A stretch of DNA of 64,000 bases. Origin: Comamonadaceae bacterium 2PF. GTDB lineage: Bacteria > Pseudomonadota > Gammaproteobacteria > Burkholderiales > Burkholderiaceae_C. Location: the NCBI GenBank assembly GCA_005502875.1, contig SCMV01000011.1, forward strand, positions 1 to 64,000. Direction: 5' to 3'. Both the position numbers and the translations under genes were made by a program. How positions within the stretch are numbered: position 1 is the stretch's first letter; every line of letters starts with the position of its first letter. Below are positions 31,097-42,008 of the stretch, one piece after another. The notes under the pieces were generated by a model, which ran no database searches, had not been told where the DNA came from, and saw only the letters and a program-made list of their open reading frames with translations.

Positions 31097-32482
31097 TCAG
31101 AACATGTGGCTGTAGCGCTCGACTTCCCACTGGCTGACCGACAGGTGGTAGGCCTCCCACTCCTGCGTCTTGTAGGTGATGAACTCGTCGCGCAGCTCCT
31201 TGCCCAGCGTGCGCTCGACCAGCGGGTCGGCGGCGAAGGCCTGCACCGCCTCCTGCAGCGTCTGCGGCAGGAAGTCGATGCCGCGCTCGCGGCGCTGAGC
31301 GTCGCTGAGCTCGTACAGGTTGTCCTCGTTGGGCAGGCCTGGGTTCAGGCCTTCGCGGATGCCTTCGAGCCCGGCGGCCAGGGCCAGCGCCGCCGCCAGG
31401 TAGGGGTTCACCGCGCCATCGGCGTTGCGCGACTCGCAGCGCCCGCCACCGGCCGGGATGCGCACCGAGTTGGTCCGGTTGTTCGAGCCGTAAGAGTTGA
31501 ACACCGGCGCCCACGAGAAGTAACTCATGGCGCCGCGCCGCACCAGGCGCTTGTAGCTGTTGACCGTGGGCGCGAAGGCCGCGCACAGGGCCCGTCCATG
31601 CTTGAGGATGCCGGCCACGAACTGGTAGCCCAGGGGCGTCAGGCCGATGCCGCGCGGGTCTTCTTTCGGGTCGCAGGCGAACAGGTTCTTGCCCGTCTTG
31701 AGGTCGTACAGCGACATGTTGAAGTGCGCGCCCGTGCCCGTCTTGTTGGCAAAGGGCTTGGGCATCATCGTGGCGAGCAGGCCTTCTTCTTCGGCGTAGT
31801 GCTTGGCCATCATGCGAAAGAAGGTCAGGCGGTCGCAGCTCGTGAGCGCGTCGCTGTAGTTGAAATCGAACTCGAACTGGCCGTTGGCGTCCTCGTGGTC
31901 GAACGAGTACAGGTCCCAGCCCAGCTCGTTGATGCAGCCGCCCACCTTGTCGAGCCAGCTGAAGTTGTCCATGAAGCCCTGCACGTCATAACAGGGCTTG
32001 ACCAGCTTGTCGTTGGCATGCGGCACGGCCAAGCTGCCATCGGCCTGCTTTTTCAGCAGGTAGATCTCGCACTCGATGCCCAGGTTCATGCCAAAGCCCA
32101 TCTCGGCGGCCTGCGCCAGCACGTTCTTGAGCGCCACGCGGGTGCTCAGGGGGTAAGGCTTGCCCTGGAAGTGGTTGTCGGCCGGCATCCAGGCCACCTT
32201 GGGCTCCCAAGGCAGCTGCACGATGTGATCGAGGTCGGGCACCGAGGTCAGCTCGTCGTCGTTGGGGGCCTGGCCCAGGCCGTCGAGCGCGTAGCCGGTG
32301 TAGCGCTCGGAACCCGCCGCCATCTGCGGCAGGTGGTCGATGGGCACGACCTTGGCCTTTTGCACGCCATGGATGTCGACGTAGGCGCCGATGCAGTACC
32401 TCACACCCTTGGCTTTGAGCGACTGCTGGATGGCGGCGATCTCTTCGGGCGACTTGACGGGGAACAACTCAGGGGACGACAT
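31097..32482 (-). CDS. glnT: Type III glutamine-synthetase-like ligase (GlnT)
   Basis: This 461-residue protein is of the glutamine synthetase fold. It has the ECEIYLL metal strand, [14 protein letters not shown] for the HxN loop, [13 protein letters not shown] for the glutamate and phosphate site, and [20 protein letters not shown] at the core. Members annotated as type III glutamate-ammonia ligase occur in nitrogen-scavenging operons and some form gamma-glutamyl amides instead of glutamine. It lies between the creatininase-like and NikR-like genes, so it probably captures ammonia or an amine released by the pathway. Confidence 0.85.
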   Translation of the reverse strand: MSSPELFPVKSPEEIAAIQQSLKAKGVRYCIGAYVDIHGVQKAKVVPIDHLPQMAAGSERYTGYALDGLGQAPNDDELTSVPDLDHIVQLPWEPKVAWMPADNHFQGKPYPLSTRVALKNVLAQAAEMGFGMNLGIECEIYLLKKQADGSLAVPHANDKLVKPCYDVQGFMDNFSWLDKVGGCINELGWDLYSFDHEDANGQFEFDFNYSDALTSCDRLTFFRMMAKHYAEEEGLLATMMPKPFANKTGTGAHFNMSLYDLKTGKNLFACDPKEDPRGIGLTPLGYQFVAGILKHGRALCAAFAPTVNSYKRLVRRGAMSYFSWAPVFNSYGSNNRTNSVRIPAGGGRCESRNADGAVNPYLAAALALAAGLEGIREGLNPGLPNEDNLYELSDAQRRERGIDFLPQTLQEAVQAFAADPLVERTLGKELRDEFITYKTQEWEAYHLSVSQWEVERYSHMF

Positions 32483-32593
32483 GGACGGACTCCGGGTTTG
32501 AGAACGGACGACGAAGGGCCTTCGGGCTCGTGGCCCGAGGACGGAGAGGGTCGGTTGGCGATGTGGCTGCCTTGCGCAGTCAGCAATCGGCGA

Positions 32594-33391
32594 TCAGCAA
32601 GGCGAGGCGGAACCGGGCGGACCGGCAGCGCCCCAGCAGGGATCGAAATACGAATGCGGCAACGGAGGCCCTTGCGTGAGCCCCTTGCGGATCAGAGCAG
32701 ACAGGTCCTGCACCATCCAGCCAAAGGCCTCGAGGCCTTTGTCGGCCGTGGCGCGGCTAGGGAAGCCCGTCACCCCATTGGCGCTGGTGCGGTTGACTGG
32801 GTGCGCGAACACGTGTCCATCGGTGCGATCGGGGTCATCGCCTTCGGCCAGCTTGTCGGGCCGCACCATCTCGGGCGACACCGCCAGCATCAACGAGGTC
32901 TCGGCATCGTTGGCATGCCAGTCCACCGCATCGGCAAAGTGGAATGCCCTGACCCGCTCGCTGATGTCCGGCGAGTTGATGACGGCCACCATCAGGTCGT
33001 CGTGCTCGGCGCGCAGCATCTCCAGCGCGCAGCGCAGGGGCGCCGCGTTCGTCACGTGCGTGTTGACGATGAACAGCCTGCGCACGCCGCTGTGATAAGC
33101 CCCGTCACCGATCTGCTTGACGAGCTCGATCAAGGTAATGGGCTGCACGGCGATGGTGCCCGGCCAGCGGCGGCTGTGGCCCAGCGAGCAGCCATACGGC
33201 AGCGGCGGCAACATCGGCACGCCGGTGGCCTGCGACACCGCGCGGCAGAGCTTGTCGGCGATCTCGGTGTCCATGCCGCAGCCCATGTGCGGGCCGTGCT
33301 GCTCGGTCGCGCCCACGGGCAGGATGGCGGCCTGGCCAACGGCCTTCAAGGCATCGGGCAACTCGGCCCAGGTCAGGTGAGACCAGAACAT
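32594..33391 (-). CDS. Creatininase-family amidohydrolase
   Basis: This 265-residue protein has family metal residues in TEQHGPHMGCGMDTE (E30, H32, D41), an NTHVTN loop in place of the usual NGHGGN (H112), and DWHANDAETS in place of HAGExETS. The deviating NTHVTN and HANDAETS suggest a substrate other than creatinine. AGGAG precedes the ATG. It follows the ABC transporter ATPase gene after 10 bases, which links it to the imported compound. Confidence 0.82.
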   Translation of the reverse strand: MFWSHLTWAELPDALKAVGQAAILPVGATEQHGPHMGCGMDTEIADKLCRAVSQATGVPMLPPLPYGCSLGHSRRWPGTIAVQPITLIELVKQIGDGAYHSGVRRLFIVNTHVTNAAPLRCALEMLRAEHDDLMVAVINSPDISERVRAFHFADAVDWHANDAETSLMLAVSPEMVRPDKLAEGDDPDRTDGHVFAHPVNRTSANGVTGFPSRATADKGLEAFGWMVQDLSALIRKGLTQGPPLPHSYFDPCWGAAGPPGSASPC

Positions 33392-33401
33392 GGCGGGCTC
33401 C

Positions 33402-34322
33402 TCACTCGACGTCGTCGCCGACGTTGGTCAGGCGGATCACCTGGGGCACCACGTCCGGCTCGGGGTCGCCCTCGGTGTGCTCGGTCGGTGGGTGGATCAA
33501 GGCCTCGATGTGCGCCTTGGTGGCGCGGAACTCGGGGCTGTTGAACTGCAGCGGGCTGCGCGGGCGCGGCACCGGCACCTCGATGAGCTCCTGCACCTCG
33601 CCCGGGTGCGCCTTGAGCACCAGGATGCGGTCGGCCAGGTACACGGCCTCGTCCAGGTCGTGCGTGATGAACAGGATGGTGATGTCGATGTTGCGCCAGA
33701 TCTCCAGCAGGTGCGCCTGCATCTTGGCGCGCGTCTGCGCGTCCAGCGCGCCAAAAGGCTCGTCCATCAACAGGATGCGCGGCTGGTTGGCCAGCGCCCG
33801 CGCGATCGCCACGCGCTGCTTCATGCCGCCCGAAAGCTGGTGCGGGTAGGCATCGGCGAACTTGGTCAGGCCCACCAGCTCCAGCCACTGCCGCGCCTGC
33901 GACTCGGCCTCGTTGCGCCCCGCGCCATTGACCTCCAGCCCGAACATCACGTTCTTCTTGACCGTCAGCCACGGGAACAGCGTGTAGCCCTGAAAGACCA
34001 TGCCCCGGTCCTTGCCAGGGCCCTGCACCGGCTCGCCATCGAGCAGCACCTGGCCACTGCTGTAGGACTCCAGCCCCGCCAGGATGCGGATCAGCGTGGA
34101 CTTGCCGCAGCCCGACGGCCCCAGCACGCACACGAGCTCGCGCCGGTGGACCCGGAAGTCGACGCCTTTGAGCGCCGTCACCGGCCCCTGGTGCGAGTCG
34201 TAGACCTTGCCCAAGTCCTTGACCTCCAGCACCACGTCGCGCGCCTTGAGCCGATCGAATCGAGCCTTCACGGCCTCGGACTGATCGCGGTAGCTCACGT
34301 TGGAAACTGCGTTGTCGCTCAT
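33402..34322 (-). CDS. NitT/TauT-type ABC transporter ATP-binding protein
   Basis: This 306-residue protein has Walker [10 protein letters not shown]-loop QGYTLFPW, signature [15 protein letters not shown], Walker [12 protein letters not shown] and the H-loop in FITHDLDEA. It is the nucleotide-binding subunit for a small nitrogen or sulfur compound importer. An extra C-terminal region of about 40 residues ([14 protein letters not shown]...) is unusual. It starts at ATG 34322. A GTG nine bases upstream is possible. Confidence 0.9.
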   Translation of the reverse strand: MSDNAVSNVSYRDQSEAVKARFDRLKARDVVLEVKDLGKVYDSHQGPVTALKGVDFRVHRRELVCVLGPSGCGKSTLIRILAGLESYSSGQVLLDGEPVQGPGKDRGMVFQGYTLFPWLTVKKNVMFGLEVNGAGRNEAESQARQWLELVGLTKFADAYPHQLSGGMKQRVAIARALANQPRILLMDEPFGALDAQTRAKMQAHLLEIWRNIDITILFITHDLDEAVYLADRILVLKAHPGEVQELIEVPVPRPRSPLQFNSPEFRATKAHIEALIHPPTEHTEGDPEPDVVPQVIRLTNVGDDVE

Positions 34323-34346
34323 GTCATGCACCCCGAGATCCCGCGA

Positions 34347-35312
34347 TCAAGACTTGCCCTGAGAGCGATCCCAGGGAAAGAGCCGTCGCCCCAGCCACGC
34401 CAGCACCAGGTCGATGCCCAGCCCGATGATGCCGATCATGGCGATCGCCGCGTAGACGTTCTCGAAGTGCTGGTAGCGCGCCTGCTGCGTGATGAAGAAG
34501 GTGATGCCCGAGCTGGTGCCGATCAGCTCGGCCACGATCAGGTACGTCCAGGCCCAGCCCAGCAGCACGCGCTGGTCGCGGTACAGATCGGGCAGGATGC
34601 CGGGCAGCACCACGCGGCTGAGCAGCTTCCAGCGTTTGGTGCCCAGCGTCAGCGCCGCTTCGAGCAGGCCGAACTCCAGCTTGCGCGTGGTGTTGGCGAT
34701 CACCAGCACCTGCTGAAAGAAGGTGCCGATGACGATGATGGCGATCTTCGGGCCGTCGTGGATGCCCAGGATGGCCACCGCCAGCGCCCCGAAAGCCGGC
34801 GCAGGCAGGTAGCGAAAGAATTCGATGAAGGGCTCGTTGAGCCGCGAGATCGGCGTGTAGACCCCGCACAGGATGCCCAGCGGCACGCCGATCAACGACG
34901 AGATCACGAAGCCCCAGAAGATCACCTGCATGCTCTGCCACAGGCTCTCGTGCAGCCACAGGCCGTCCTTCTGCTCGGGCGCCGTGGTGAAGGCCGTGTA
35001 GAAGGCCCGCGCCACCTCGTGCGGCGCCGGCAGGTAGACCGGGTTGGCTGGCGTGCCCTGCGGCGGCGCCTTGCCCGCCTCCTGCATGGCCGACACCTCT
35101 TCGGCGAACAGCGCGCGGTCCATGCGCATGCCCACCTCCAGGTAGTCGACGTCGCCCACCGAGCTCACCAGCACCTGCGGGTGCCACAACCAGGGCACGT
35201 AGCTCACGGCGGCCCACAGCAGCAGCGGCAGCAGGAACGAGCCGATGCCCAGCAGCAGCTTGCGTCGAGGCGTCAGGGGCGCGCGCACGGCGAACCAGGC
35301 GGAGGCACTCAT
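34347..35312 (-). CDS. NitT/TauT-type ABC transporter permease
   Basis: This 321-residue inner-membrane protein has about six helices and the EAA-loop EAALTLGTKRWKLLSRVVLPGILPD. A long periplasmic insert (roughly residues 45-110) after the first helix is typical of SsuC/TauC-like permeases of the urea and guanidine-associated type. It sits between the binding-protein gene and the ATPase gene and should form the channel. Confidence 0.9.
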   Translation of the reverse strand: MSASAWFAVRAPLTPRRKLLLGIGSFLLPLLLWAAVSYVPWLWHPQVLVSSVGDVDYLEVGMRMDRALFAEEVSAMQEAGKAPPQGTPANPVYLPAPHEVARAFYTAFTTAPEQKDGLWLHESLWQSMQVIFWGFVISSLIGVPLGILCGVYTPISRLNEPFIEFFRYLPAPAFGALAVAILGIHDGPKIAIIVIGTFFQQVLVIANTTRKLEFGLLEAALTLGTKRWKLLSRVVLPGILPDLYRDQRVLLGWAWTYLIVAELIGTSSGITFFITQQARYQHFENVYAAIAMIGIIGLGIDLVLAWLGRRLFPWDRSQGKS

Positions 35313-35449
35313 GGTGATCCCGTTGTGCAGGTTTCAAAGGGGGTGCGAGGGGCCGACGCTGGCTCGATGACCAAGTGACACGCCGGCCCGTCGCTCGACA
35401 CGCTCAAACGCTCAACCGCCGCACGACTCGGCGATCGAGGCACACAGGC

Positions 35450-36454
35450 TCATTTGGCCGCCGCGTTCGTCAGCGACGCATCGATGTAGCCGTCGATCGG
35501 CTGGGCCTTCTTGTAGACGTCGTTGGCCACGTTGAAGTCATCGGCGATCTTGGTCGAGCCATGCAGCGACTTGAAGCCCTCGCCCTTGGCCATGATGGCC
35601 TTGCCTTCCTTGAGCGACAGCAGCTTGGTGCCCTTGAGGAAGCTGCCGTAGGCCTCGGCCGGCACGCCCACGCGCGCGGCCATGATCTTGAGCGCCTCGG
35701 GCTGGGTCTTGGGGTCGTTGATGAAGCTCACCACCTTGTCCCACACGAGCACCACCTTCTGCCACTCGGCCTTGCGCGCGGCCAGGCTGGTGGGGCTGAC
35801 GGCCAGCACGTCGTAAATCAGGCCCGGCTCGTCGGCCGAGGTGTAGATGGGGCGCGAGCCCGGCAGTCCTTTGATGGCCTGACCGGCGATGGGCTGCCAG
35901 GCGCCCACGGCGGCCACGTCGCCCGAGGCCAGCACCTGCGGCATCTCGTTGGTCTTGGCGTTGACCAGGGTGACGTCCGACTCCTTCATGCCCGCCTTCT
36001 TCAGGCCATTGAGCAGCAGCAGGTGCTCGACCAGGCCGAACTCCACCGCCACCTTCTTGCCCTTGAGGTCCTTGAGCGACTTGATGCCGGGCTTGCCGAT
36101 GATCATGTCGTTGCCGTTGGAGTAGTCGGTCAGCATGATCATGACGCTGCGGGCACCACCCGCGCCGGTGACCAGGGCATCGCCGTTGGTCATGGTCACG
36201 GCGTCGATCTTGCCGGCCGCGAAGGCCTCCATCGAGGCCGAGTAATCGAACCACTCGAACTTGACGTCCACGCCCGCCTGCTTGAACCAGCCCTTGTCGA
36301 TGGCCACCTGCCAGGCCACCCAGCCCGGCCAGTCGCTGTAGCCCACCTTCAGCGGCTCAGCCGCCCAGCTGACCTGCGACCCCACCACGGCGGCCACGGC
36401 CACCACGGCCTTGACCCCACCCACCAGACGCTTCAAAACGGCTTCAGACAACAT
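35450..36454 (-). CDS. ABC transporter periplasmic substrate-binding protein (NitT/TauT type)
   Basis: This 334-residue protein has an N-terminal signal peptide ending VVGSQVSWA. The mature protein begins [20 protein letters not shown], the common start of nitrate/taurine/urea-type binding proteins. It has the [11 protein letters not shown] hinge region. It is the first gene of the - strand operon. The likely ligand is a nitrogen compound related to guanidine, inferred from context only. Confidence 0.88.
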   Translation of the reverse strand: MLSEAVLKRLVGGVKAVVAVAAVVGSQVSWAAEPLKVGYSDWPGWVAWQVAIDKGWFKQAGVDVKFEWFDYSASMEAFAAGKIDAVTMTNGDALVTGAGGARSVMIMLTDYSNGNDMIIGKPGIKSLKDLKGKKVAVEFGLVEHLLLLNGLKKAGMKESDVTLVNAKTNEMPQVLASGDVAAVGAWQPIAGQAIKGLPGSRPIYTSADEPGLIYDVLAVSPTSLAARKAEWQKVVLVWDKVVSFINDPKTQPEALKIMAARVGVPAEAYGSFLKGTKLLSLKEGKAIMAKGEGFKSLHGSTKIADDFNVANDVYKKAQPIDGYIDASLTNAAAK

Positions 36455-36469
36455 GATCGGCCCATCCAC

Positions 36470-36500
36470 GGTTATTACGGATTGAACAAGTGGTAATACC
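36470..36500 (-). promoter_or_regulatory. Possible GntR/FadR-type operator upstream of the ABC operon
   Basis: On the - strand GGTATTACC (36492-36500) forms a near-perfect palindrome, and GTAATAACC (36470-36478) faces it, 14-46 bases before the start codon. GntR-family regulators often use GGTxxxACC sites. No ykkC-type element is visible here. This is a pattern match only. Confidence 0.3.
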
Positions 36501-36670
36501 GAAGATGCCAATGCATCAAGCGTGCCAAGGGCTTTTGCCTGGGAAACGCCTGTGCTGATGGGTGAGGTGGTGCAGCGGGCTGCCTGAGCACACCCCAAAG
36601 CCGGGAGCCGCCGCACCGCCGCTGTGCGCCCTGTGCACCGACACCGATGCACAGCGTCGCGGGAAGGCGT

Positions 36671-36808
36671 TCAGCCCAGTTGGCGCATGAAACCCAGGCC
36701 CAGCAAGACAACGCTGCCCAGCATGCAGGCAACGCCCAACAGCGCCATCCACAGTCCGAGGCGGCTGCGGGCGCGGTCATCCAGCGTGATCAGGCGGCGC
36801 GTGGGCAT
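36671..36808 (-). CDS. Small single-helix membrane protein
   Basis: A 45-residue frame, MPTRRLITLDDRARSRLG followed by a membrane helix WMALLGVACMLGSVVLLGLGF and a short tail. A longer frame starts at 36931 but its extra part looks random. Tiny proteins of this type are common near tRNA genes, but support is weak. The 214 bases between it and the tRNA contain nothing I can identify. Confidence 0.4.
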   Translation of the reverse strand: MPTRRLITLDDRARSRLGLWMALLGVACMLGSVVLLGLGFMRQLG

Positions 36809-37022
36809 GGTGGGTGGGCAAGGTGTCAGCGCATTGCAAAGGTCGCGCCTTGGCATGGCATCCGGGGCATCCCGAACAAGCGACGGCCTTCGCGGGTTGT
36901 CCGAGTTGGGGACAACACCGATTTGTGACAATGTGCGTCAAAACGCTGAGCTGCGGTGCCACGAAAAACGGGCAAATGACCGCGCGAACCGTCGCTCTCC
37001 CGAGCGGCGACCCAGGTCAGGG

Positions 37023-37101
<79 letters not shown>

Positions 37102-37176
37102 CCTGAAAACAGTCCGCGATTGTAGGCGGGCCTTGCAAGCCCCACCCTCACCGCTCAGCTCGGGTTCACGCCCGAT

Positions 37177-38196
37177 TCACTTTTGACTCAAGGCGTTCGA
37201 CACCAGCCGCGAGGTGATGTCCACGATCTCGATCATGCGGTCGTAGGCCATGCGCGTCGGCCCGATCACGCCCAGCGTGCCGACCACCCGTCCGTCGATC
37301 TGGTACGGGGCCGAGACCACCGACAGCTCTTCAAAAGGCACGACCTGGCTTTCGCCGCCGATGTAGATGTTGACGCCCTCGGCGCGGCTGGAGCCGTCGA
37401 GCAGGCGCATGAGCTGCGTCTTTTGCTCGAAAAGGTCGAACATGCGGCGCAGCGAGCCCATGTCGCTCGAAAAATCCTGCACCGTCAGCAGGTTGCGCTC
37501 GCCAGAGACGACCACGCTCTCCTGCGATTCGGCCTCGACCTCGCTGCCAGCCTGCACCGCCGCCTGCATCAGGCTGCCGATCTCGGTGCGCAACTGATCA
37601 ACCTCGCGCTTGAGCCGCTCGCGCATCTCTTCGATGGTCAGGCCGCTGTAGTGCTCGGTCAGGAAGTTGCTGGCCTCGATCAGTTGGGCGGGGTTGTAGT
37701 CCTGCGCGGTGAAGATGACGCGGTTCTGCACGTCACCGTCGGGCGAGACCAGGATCACCAGCAGGCGCTTTTCACCCAGGCGCAGGAACTCGATGTGGCG
37801 AAACACCGTGGCCTTACGCGGCGCCGTGACCACGCCCACGAACTGCGACAGGCTCGAGAGCATCTGCGCCGCGTTGGAGATGACGCGCTGAGGCTGGTCG
37901 GGCTGGAGCTGGTCGCGGGTCTCGGCCGAGAAGTCGCCCATGTTCAGCGGACGCGCCGTGAGCATGGTGTCCACGAACAGGCGGTAACCGCGCGCGGTGG
38001 GCACGCGCCCGGCCGAGGTGTGCGGGCTGACGATCAGACCCAGCTCTTCGAGGTCGGCCATCACGTTTCGGATGGTGGCGGCCGAGAGCTCCAGCCCTGA
38101 AGCACGAGACAAGGTGCGCGAGCCCACGGGCTGCCCGTCGGCGATGTAGCGCTCGACCAGCGCTTTCAACAGGATCTTGGCACGGTCATCCAGCAT
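37177..38196 (-). CDS. hrcA: Heat-inducible transcription repressor HrcA
   Basis: This 339-residue protein has an N-terminal winged helix ([29 protein letters not shown], then [18 protein letters not shown] and [16 protein letters not shown]) that is diagnostic for HrcA. The GAF-like central and C-terminal parts follow. It represses groE and dnaK class genes by binding CIRCE elements. No CIRCE palindrome was seen in its own upstream region. It is divergent from nadK, an arrangement common in betaproteobacteria. Confidence 0.95.
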   Translation of the reverse strand: MLDDRAKILLKALVERYIADGQPVGSRTLSRASGLELSAATIRNVMADLEELGLIVSPHTSAGRVPTARGYRLFVDTMLTARPLNMGDFSAETRDQLQPDQPQRVISNAAQMLSSLSQFVGVVTAPRKATVFRHIEFLRLGEKRLLVILVSPDGDVQNRVIFTAQDYNPAQLIEASNFLTEHYSGLTIEEMRERLKREVDQLRTEIGSLMQAAVQAGSEVEAESQESVVVSGERNLLTVQDFSSDMGSLRRMFDLFEQKTQLMRLLDGSSRAEGVNIYIGGESQVVPFEELSVVSAPYQIDGRVVGTLGVIGPTRMAYDRMIEIVDITSRLVSNALSQK

Positions 38197-38300
38197 GGTT
38201 CGACCATTCTAAGGACTGCGCGCGGCCCCGCCCCTCCCCCCAGCGCAGGCGTCCGATTTCACGGGGCGATCTGACACCTCGCTGTGGTGTAATTCCGCGC

Positions 38301-39203
38301 ATGCCCAATCAGCTCCCCTGCCGATTCCGCCACGCCGCCCTGGTCGGTAAATTCCAGGCCCGCGGCATCCGCGCCGTGCTGGAGGACGTGGCCCACCTGC
38401 TGGCACGCACCGGCCTGGACGTGTCGCTGGAAGCCGAGACCGCGCTCAACACCGGCATGACCGACTACCCGGCGCTCAGCATGGCCGAAATCGGCCAGCA
38501 GTGCGACGTGGCCATCGTGCTGGGCGGCGACGGCACCATGCTGGCCACCGCGCGCGAACTGGCCCGCTACAACATCCCGCTGGTGGGCATCAACCAGGGG
38601 CGCCTGGGCTTCATCACCGACATCCAGCTCAAGGACGTTGCCACCTCCCTGCCCCTGATCCTCAGCGGCCAGTACGAGGCCGAAACCCGCCACATGCTCG
38701 AAGGCGCCGTGCTGCGCCCGCACCGCAACGGCGAGCTGGAAACCATCTATGAAGGGCACGCCATCAACGAGGTGGTGGTCAGCCGTGGCGCCACAGCCAG
38801 CATGGTCGAGCTGCGCGCCGAGGTCGACGGCCAGTTCATCGCCAACTACCGCGCCGACGGCCTGATCGTGGCCTCGCCCACCGGCTCGTCGGCCTACGCC
38901 ATGTCGGCTGGTGGCCCCATCCTGCACCCGGCGCTGGGCGGCTGGGTGATCGTGCCGATCGCCTCGCACACGCTGTCGAACCGGCCCATCGTCATCCCCG
39001 ACACGGGCACCGTGAGCATCGAGATCGTGGCCGGCCGCGACGCCAGCATGAACTTCGACATGCAGTCACTGGCCAGCCTGCTGCACCGCGACCGCATCAC
39101 CGTGCGCCGCTCGGCCCACAAGGTGCGCTTCCTGCACCCCGAAGGCTGGAGTTACTACGCGACCCTGCGCCGCAAGCTGCGCTGGAACGAAGGAGTGAGC
39201 TGA
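38301..39203 (+). CDS. nadK: NAD kinase
   Basis: This 300-residue protein has the nucleotide loop VLGGDGTML with GGDGT at 75-79, GRLGFIT near 104, INEVVVSR near 160 and [16 protein letters not shown] near 199. It phosphorylates NAD to NADP in the cytoplasm. It starts 104 bases from hrcA on the other strand and is followed by recN after five bases, so nadK-recN-rapZ is one unit. Confidence 0.95.
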   Translation: MPNQLPCRFRHAALVGKFQARGIRAVLEDVAHLLARTGLDVSLEAETALNTGMTDYPALSMAEIGQQCDVAIVLGGDGTMLATARELARYNIPLVGINQGRLGFITDIQLKDVATSLPLILSGQYEAETRHMLEGAVLRPHRNGELETIYEGHAINEVVVSRGATASMVELRAEVDGQFIANYRADGLIVASPTGSSAYAMSAGGPILHPALGGWVIVPIASHTLSNRPIVIPDTGTVSIEIVAGRDASMNFDMQSLASLLHRDRITVRRSAHKVRFLHPEGWSYYATLRRKLRWNEGVS

Positions 39204-39208
39204 AAGCC

Positions 39209-40960
39209 ATGCTGCGCCGACTGAGCCTGCGTGACTTCGTCATCGTCACCGAACTCGACATCGAACTGGACAGCGGCTTCACGGCCCTGACCGGCGAGAC
39301 CGGTGCGGGCAAGTCCATCCTGATCGACGCCCTGCAGCTGACGCTGGGCAGCCGCGGCGATGCCGGCGTGGTGCGCGAAGGCGCGCCCCGCGCCGACCTG
39401 AGTGCCGAGTTCGACCTCACGCCCGCGCTGGCTGCGCGCCTGCGGCCCTGGCTGGACGAAGCCGGCTTCGACATGGGGCCAGGCGCGGACGAAGGCAGCC
39501 TGCTGCTGCGCCGCGTGGTCGACGCCCAGGGCAAGAGCCGAGCCTGGGTCAACGGTGCGCCAGCCACGCTCACGCAACTGCGCGAGCTGGGCGAGCACCT
39601 GGTCGACATCCACGGTCAGCACGCCTGGCAGAGCCTGACCCGCCCCGACAGCGTGCGCGAGTTGGTTGACGAGCAAGCGGGGGTGGACACCGCTGCCCTG
39701 CAAACCGCCTGGGCGGTGCGCCGCGAGGCCCACAAGCGCCTGCAGGACGCCCGCGCCAGGCAGACCGACCTGGAACGCGAGCGCGAGCGCCTGCAATGGC
39801 AAATCGCCGAGCTGGACAAGCTTGGGCCGCAGGCCGGCGAGTGGGACGAGCTCAATGCCGAGCACACCCGGCTGAGCCATGGCCAGTCCATCCTGGACGC
39901 GGCGCAACTGGCGCTGGACGCCGTCTCCGAAGCCGACGTCAACGCAGAGAGCCTGGCCGCACGGGCCATCGATGCGCTCGAAGCGGTGGCGGGCTACGAG
40001 CCACGTCTGGGCAACGCCCTGGAGGTGCTGCGCGAGGCACAAGCTCAATTGCAGGACGCAGCCCACAGCCTGCACGGCGTGCTCGGCCACACCGAGCTCG
40101 ACCCGGACCGCCTGAACGAGCTCGATGCCCGCGTGTCGGCCTGGATGAGCCTGGCGCGCCGTCACCGCCGCCCGCCCGCCGAGCTGCACGAGCTGCTGCA
40201 GGGTTGGAAGGCCGAGCTCACCGAGCTGGACGCCGCCACCGACCTGGCCGCGCTGGAGCGCAGCGCCGAGCAGGCGCATGCGGCATGGCTCAAGCAGGCA
40301 CAGCAGGCCTCGAAACTGCGCAAGCTTGCCGCGCCCCGCCTGAGCGACGCGGTGAGCGCCGCCATGCAGGAGCTGGGCATGGCTGGCGGCCGCTTCGAGG
40401 TGGCGCTCGCGCCCCTTGAAGAGCCCCAGGCTGGCGGCCTGGAAACCATCGATTTCCTCGTGGCCGGTCACGCGGGCAGCACACCACGTCCGCTGGCCAA
40501 GGTGGCCTCGGGCGGCGAGCTCTCGCGCCTGGCCCTGGCCATCGCCGTCACCACGACGCAGCAACGAGACGGCCAGGGCGCGGCCACGCTGATCTTCGAC
40601 GAGATCGATTCCGGCGTGGGCGGTGCGGTGGCCGACACCGTGGGCCGCCTGATGCAGCGCCTGGGCCAAGCCCAGGAAGGCCGACAGGTGCTGGCCGTCA
40701 CCCACCTGGCCCAGGTCGCCGCCTGCGCCCACCACCACCTGCTGGTCGCCAAGTCCCTGCAAGGCACACAAACCACCAGCCGCATCGGCGAGGTCAGCGG
40801 TCAAGCGCGAGAAGCCGAGGTGGCCCGCATGCTTGGCGGCGCGGTCAGCGACACCAGCCTGGCCCACGCCCGAGTGATGCTGCAGACCGCGCATGCCGCC
40901 ACCCAAGGCAGCGCTCAAGCCCAGGCCACACGCGGCAAAGCGCGCAAGGAACCCGCATGA
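39209..40960 (+). CDS. recN: DNA repair protein RecN
   Basis: This 583-residue SMC-like ATPase has Walker A GETGAGKS at 29-36, a long central coiled coil (about 150-370), then [15 protein letters not shown] signature and [12 protein letters not shown] Walker B. RecN holds broken DNA ends together during recombinational repair. It overlaps rapZ by four bases (ATGA), so translation is coupled. Confidence 0.95.
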   Translation: MLRRLSLRDFVIVTELDIELDSGFTALTGETGAGKSILIDALQLTLGSRGDAGVVREGAPRADLSAEFDLTPALAARLRPWLDEAGFDMGPGADEGSLLLRRVVDAQGKSRAWVNGAPATLTQLRELGEHLVDIHGQHAWQSLTRPDSVRELVDEQAGVDTAALQTAWAVRREAHKRLQDARARQTDLERERERLQWQIAELDKLGPQAGEWDELNAEHTRLSHGQSILDAAQLALDAVSEADVNAESLAARAIDALEAVAGYEPRLGNALEVLREAQAQLQDAAHSLHGVLGHTELDPDRLNELDARVSAWMSLARRHRRPPAELHELLQGWKAELTELDAATDLAALERSAEQAHAAWLKQAQQASKLRKLAAPRLSDAVSAAMQELGMAGGRFEVALAPLEEPQAGGLETIDFLVAGHAGSTPRPLAKVASGGELSRLALAIAVTTTQQRDGQGAATLIFDEIDSGVGGAVADTVGRLMQRLGQAQEGRQVLAVTHLAQVAACAHHHLLVAKSLQGTQTTSRIGEVSGQAREAEVARMLGGAVSDTSLAHARVMLQTAHAATQGSAQAQATRGKARKEPA

Positions 40961-41895
40961 AGACGCTTGACATCGTGTTGCTGACCGGCATCTCTGGCTC
41001 GGGCAAGTCGGTGGCGCTCAACGCCCTGGAAGACGCTGGCTATTTCTGCGTCGACAACCTGCCACCCGAACTGCTGCGCGGCATGATCGAGCTGGAGGTC
41101 GAGCGCGCCCCGGACCGACGCCGCCGCGTGGCCGTCTCGGTGGACGTGCGCAGCGCGGACACCCTGCCCCACCTCACCCCGATGCTCGAAGAGTTGCGCG
41201 CGGACGGGCACAAGGTCCGATCCGTCTTCCTGGACGCCAGCACCGACGCCCTGGTCCGGCGTTTCTCGGAAACCCGTCGCCCGCACCCGCTGTCTCAGGT
41301 GCGCGCCGTGCCAGCCGCCGTCATCGGGTCACCTCGCCGCCGCGCCAGCGACCACGACGCCAGTGTGACGTCCACCGCCGACCAGGTCCTGATCGATGCG
41401 ATCCGCACCGAGCGAGAGTTGCTGAGCCCGCTGCGCGAGCTCTCCACCGTCATCGACACGACGCTGCTTCGGCCGGCGCAGTTGCGCACCTGGATCCGCA
41501 ACATCGTGCAAGCAGCGCCGTCCAAGCTGACGCTGGTCTTCGAGTCCTTCGCCTTCAAGCAGGGCGTGCCGATGGACGCTGACTTCGTCTTCGACGTGCG
41601 CATGCTGCCCAACCCGTTCTACATCAAAGAGCTCAAGCCGCTGACGGGGCGAGATCCGTCCGTCATCGAGTACCTGGGGCAGCAGCCTGAGTCGGCGGAG
41701 TTGATCGCGCAGATCGAGGCTTTTTTGTTGCGCTGGCTGCCGACGCTCGAGGGCGATCAGCGCAGCTACGTGACCGTGGCCATCGGCTGCACGGGCGGAC
41801 AGCATCGCTCGGTTTACTGCGTTGAGCAGTTGACCCAGCGCTTTGCGCAGCGTGGGGTGGTGCTGTCTCGGCACCGCGAGTTGGACGCCAAGTGA
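40957..41895 (+). CDS. rapZ: RNase adapter protein / nucleotide-binding protein RapZ
   Basis: This 312-residue protein has Walker A GISGSGKS at 11-18, [12 protein letters not shown] near 29-40 and the C-terminal domain with RMLPNPFYI and [12 protein letters not shown]. In enterobacteria RapZ guides RNase E to the sRNA GlmZ. In betaproteobacteria the domains are conserved but the RNA target is not known. It contains an insert [19 protein letters not shown] region between domains. Confidence 0.93.
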   Translation: MKTLDIVLLTGISGSGKSVALNALEDAGYFCVDNLPPELLRGMIELEVERAPDRRRRVAVSVDVRSADTLPHLTPMLEELRADGHKVRSVFLDASTDALVRRFSETRRPHPLSQVRAVPAAVIGSPRRRASDHDASVTSTADQVLIDAIRTERELLSPLRELSTVIDTTLLRPAQLRTWIRNIVQAAPSKLTLVFESFAFKQGVPMDADFVFDVRMLPNPFYIKELKPLTGRDPSVIEYLGQQPESAELIAQIEAFLLRWLPTLEGDQRSYVTVAIGCTGGQHRSVYCVEQLTQRFAQRGVVLSRHRELDAK

Positions 41896-42008
41896 TTCGC
41901 TTGGGTTCGCTGACCTCCTGAGTGCGCTCCACTCCTTGGTGAGGTTGGGTTGGTTGGGTGAGGGGTTGCACGGTTTGAGCGTCGGGCTGAGGGCGAGGGG
42001 TGCCTGCT

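Noticed and set aside
33390-35378. Long + strand open frame across the ABC transporter genes
   Set aside because: The - strand carries clear ATPase and permease motifs. The + frame is low-complexity His/Val/Gly/Arg, typical of an antisense shadow.
36455-36670. Possible third guanidine riboswitch before the ABC transporter operon
   Set aside because: A GGCAAAAGCCC stretch on the - strand resembles the ykkC end, but the CTAGGGTTCCG and GGTCCGAGAG blocks are absent, and no paired ACGR hairpins occur.
38197-38300. CIRCE element between hrcA and nadK
   Set aside because: No TTAGCACTC-N9-GAGTGCTAA palindrome or close variant is present.
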